From contig NZ_PNXY01000008.1 in the NCBI RefSeq assembly GCF_002879865.1, forward strand, positions 124,001 to 188,000: 64,000 nucleotides of DNA, in the 5' to 3' direction. The position numbers and the translations under genes were made by a program. Shown in pieces: positions 61,655 through 64,000 of this stretch. Position 1 is the stretch's first letter. Every line of letters starts with the position of its first letter. This DNA is from Paraburkholderia rhynchosiae. GTDB taxonomy: Bacteria; Pseudomonadota; Gammaproteobacteria; Burkholderiales; Burkholderiaceae. Under the pieces are notes generated by a model. That model was not told the DNA's origin. It saw only the letters and a list, made by a program, of their open reading frames with translations, and did not search any database.

Positions 61655-64000
61655 TCAGGCGTCCGTGACCGGTGCGCCAATGCGCGGCGAATCTTTCTGC
61701 GCGACATGAATCGTCCCGCCGGCCAACGTACGCAGCACCACATAGAACACCGGCGTGAGCATCAACCCGAACAGCGTGACGCCGAGCATGCCGAAGAACA
61801 CCGCGACACCCATTGCGTGACGCATTTCCGAACCGGCTCCGGTCGACAACACCAGCGGCACCACACCCATGATGAACGCGATCGACGTCATCAGAATCGG
61901 CCGCAGACGCAAGCGGCTCGCTTCAATGGCTGCAGAGAGCGGCGTATGTCCGTCGTGTTCGAGTTCGCGGGCGAACTCCACGATCAGAATCGCGTTCTTC
62001 GCCGACAAGCCCACCAGCACCATCAAACCGATCTGCGTGAAGATGTTGTTGTCACCGCCCGTAAGCCATACGCCGGTCAGCGCGGACAGCACGCTCATCG
62101 GCACGATCAGGATCACCGCGAGCGGCAGCGTCAAACTTTCATACAGTGCGGCGAGCACCAGGAACACGAGCAGCACGCTGATCGGGAACACCCACAAGCC
62201 CGCATTGCCGGCGAGAATCTGCTGATAGGTCAGGTCGGTCCATTCGAGCTTCACGCCGTGCGGCAGAACTTCGGCCGCCACGCGTTCAGCCGCGGCTTGC
62301 GCCTGACCCGACGAGAAGCCCGGCGCCGGCCCACCGTTGATGTCGGCTGCCGTATAGCCGTTGTAACGCACCACCATTTCGGGACCGTACGTCGGCGTCA
62401 CCGTCACCAGCGACGACAATGGCACCATATCGCCCGCGGCATTGCGCGTCTTCAGTTGCAGGATGTCGTCGGCACGTTGACGGAACGGCGCATCCGCCTG
62501 CACCCGCACCTGATACACGCGGCCAAAACGGTTGAAGTCGTTCACATACAGCGAGCCCAGATAGACCTGCATCGTGTTGAACACGTCCGTGACCGGCACA
62601 CCGAGTTGCTTGGCCTTCACGCGATCGAGATCCACGTTCAATTGCGGCACGTTGATCTGATAGCTCGAGAAGGTCGGGCCGAGTTCGGGCGTTTGCGATG
62701 CCTTCTTCACGAATGCCTCCGCGGCCTTGTTCAACTCTGCATAGCCGAGCGCGCCGTGATCCTCCAGTTGCATCTTGAAGCCGCCGAGCGTGCCGAGACC
62801 GAGCACGGGTGGCGGCGGAAACACCGCGACGAACGAATCCTTGATCGCGCCGTATTGCTGGTTCAACGCGCCCGCAATCGCACCGGCCGAGAGCTTTTTG
62901 TCACCGCGCTCCTTGAACGGCTTGAGCGTGACGAACACGATGCCCGCGCTCGAACTATTCGTGAAGCCGTTCACCGACAAACCCGGGAACGCCACCGCGC
63001 TTTCCACGCCCTTCTGCTTCAGCGCAATCGCGCTCATATCGCGGATCACTTTTTCGGTGCGATCCAGCGACGCGCCATTCGGCAACTGCGCGAACGCAAT
63101 CAGATACTCCTTGTCCTGCGCGGGCACGAAGCCGCCCGGCACGACACGCGAGATCAGCACGGTTGCGCCGAGCAGAATCGCGTACACCGCGAGCATTGCG
63201 CCCTTGCGGCGCAGCACGCCGGTCACGCCGCGGCCGTATTCCGTCGAGCCGCGACGAAACACCTTGTTGAAGCCCTTGAAGAAGCGGCCCAGCACGCGGT
63301 TCATCACGCGCGTCAGGAAATCTTCCTTCGCGCCGTGGCTGCGCAACAGCATGGCAGACAACGCCGGCGACAGCGTCAGCGAGTTGAACGCCGAGATCAC
63401 GGTCGAGATTGCGATGGTCATCGCGAACTGCTTGTAGAACTGTCCCGTGAGGCCGGTCATGAACGCGAGCGGCACGAACACGGCAACGAGCGTAAGCGCA
63501 ATGGCGATAATCGGCCCGCTCACTTCCTGCATCGCCTTATACGTGGCATCGCGCGCACTCAGCCCGCTTTCGATATTCCGTTCGACGTTCTCCACCACCA
63601 CGATCGCATCGTCCACCACGATACCAATGGCGAGCACCATGCCGAACAACGACAACGCATTGATCGAGAAGCCGAATGCAAGCAGCAGCGAGAACGTGCC
63701 GACAATCGACACCGGCACGGCGATCAATGGAATGATCGACGCGCGCCACGTCTGCAGGAACACGATCACGACGATCACCACGAGCGCGATGGCTTCGAGC
63801 AGCGTATGCACGACCGCCTCGATACTCGAACGCACGAACTGCGTCGGGTCATAGACGATCTTGTATTCGACGCCCGCCGGCATGTCTTGCGCGAGGTCCT
63901 TCATCGCGGAGCGCACTTCGTCGGAGATCGCGAGCGAGTTCGCACCCGGCGCCTGGTTGATCGCAAGCGCAACCGCCGGCTTGTTATCGAGCAGCGAACG
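61655..64000 (-). CDS. RND (HAE1) efflux permease, N-terminus beyond the window
   Basis: At least 781 residues are in the window, and the frame stays open to the edge, so roughly 270 N-terminal residues are missing. The proton-relay helix 4 has GIVVDDAIVVVENVERNIES with its Asp pair, and the second half has LMVLVGLSAKNAILIVEFAR. The large periplasmic pore/docking segments lie between. It is the inner-membrane pump of an AcrB/MexF-like tripartite system; the adaptor protein gene is presumably just outside. Confidence 0.93.
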   Translation of the reverse strand, partial: RSLLDNKPAVALAINQAPGANSLAISDEVRSAMKDLAQDMPAGVEYKIVYDPTQFVRSSIEAVVHTLLEAIALVVIVVIVFLQTWRASIIPLIAVPVSIVGTFSLLLAFGFSINALSLFGMVLAIGIVVDDAIVVVENVERNIESGLSARDATYKAMQEVSGPIIAIALTLVAVFVPLAFMTGLTGQFYKQFAMTIAISTVISAFNSLTLSPALSAMLLRSHGAKEDFLTRVMNRVLGRFFKGFNKVFRRGSTEYGRGVTGVLRRKGAMLAVYAILLGATVLISRVVPGGFVPAQDKEYLIAFAQLPNGASLDRTEKVIRDMSAIALKQKGVESAVAFPGLSVNGFTNSSSAGIVFVTLKPFKERGDKKLSAGAIAGALNQQYGAIKDSFVAVFPPPPVLGLGTLGGFKMQLEDHGALGYAELNKAAEAFVKKASQTPELGPTFSSYQINVPQLNVDLDRVKAKQLGVPVTDVFNTMQVYLGSLYVNDFNRFGRVYQVRVQADAPFRQRADDILQLKTRNAAGDMVPLSSLVTVTPTYGPEMVVRYNGYTAADINGGPAPGFSSGQAQAAAERVAAEVLPHGVKLEWTDLTYQQILAGNAGLWVFPISVLLVFLVLAALYESLTLPLAVILIVPMSVLSALTGVWLTGGDNNIFTQIGLMVLVGLSAKNAILIVEFARELEHDGHTPLSAAIEASRLRLRPILMTSIAFIMGVVPLVLSTGAGSEMRHAMGVAVFFGMLGVTLFGLMLTPVFYVVLRTLAGGTIHVAQKDSPRIGAPVTDA

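Overview
The window is about 64 kb of GC-rich, densely coding DNA. Its gene content resembles a secondary chromosome of a Paraburkholderia/Burkholderia-type beta-proteobacterium: FlhDC flagellar control, many catabolic islands each with its own regulator, tripartite RND efflux and many ABC/MFS transporters. The genus is inferred from gene content and style, not from a marker gene. No rRNA, tRNA, insertion sequence, phage or CRISPR array was seen.

Layout. 1-7.3 kb: ThDP-dependent oxidase/decarboxylase, glutathione S-transferase, periplasmic lactonase-type beta-propeller, a chemoreceptor, and a cyclic-nucleotide-binding (CNB) domain fused to a thioredoxin-reductase-like flavoprotein. 7.3-10.3 kb: a three-gene minus-strand operon encoding a CNB/winged-helix protein with a FliG C-terminal-like domain, a MotA-type and a MotB-type stator protein. 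10.4-18 kb: sugar ABC transporter, GH42 beta-galactosidase and a divergent LacI-type repressor. 18-22.5 kb: frcBCA-type sugar ABC transporter with a ROK regulator. 22.5-30.2 kb: large class A penicillin-binding protein, LysR regulator divergent from a DapA-family enzyme, FAD amine/amino-acid oxidoreductase, TetR regulator. 30.2-35.2 kb: quinate/shikimate catabolism (MFS, shikimate/quinate dehydrogenase, type II dehydroquinase, divergent QuiC). 35.4-36.5 kb: three small genes. 36.5-42.4 kb: trans-4-hydroxy-L-proline catabolism (PAS-AraC regulator, three-component D-hydroxyproline dehydrogenase, epimerase, pyrroline-4-hydroxy-2-carboxylate deaminase). 42.4-51.5 kb: atypical response regulator, two MFS transporters, small stress/housekeeping genes, an XRE regulator with paired operators, a YeeE/YedE sulfur transporter. 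51.8-54.3 kb: flhDC and mntH. 54.3-59.9 kb: organosulfur assimilation operon (MetQNI-like ABC plus two flavin enzymes). 60-64 kb: NodT-type outer membrane factor and RND pump, cut by the window edge.

The most unusual system is the CNB/FliG-like-MotA-MotB operon. It has the parts of a rotor-stator pair (a FliG torque-domain homologue and a complete stator), a cyclic-nucleotide input domain, and an upstream sequence close to the sigma-28 flagellar promoter consensus. A better match to that consensus precedes the chemoreceptor about 5 kb away, and flhDC is in the same window but detached from any other flagellar gene. Whether this operon tunes the flagellum or drives a separate motor cannot be told from sequence alone.

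Other notable structure: an 80-bp triple repeat and an 11-bp seven-fold repeat in the hydroxyproline cluster, a long perfect inverted repeat in its divergent promoter, two identical-half-site operators before the XRE gene, and unusual leader elements upstream of flhDC.
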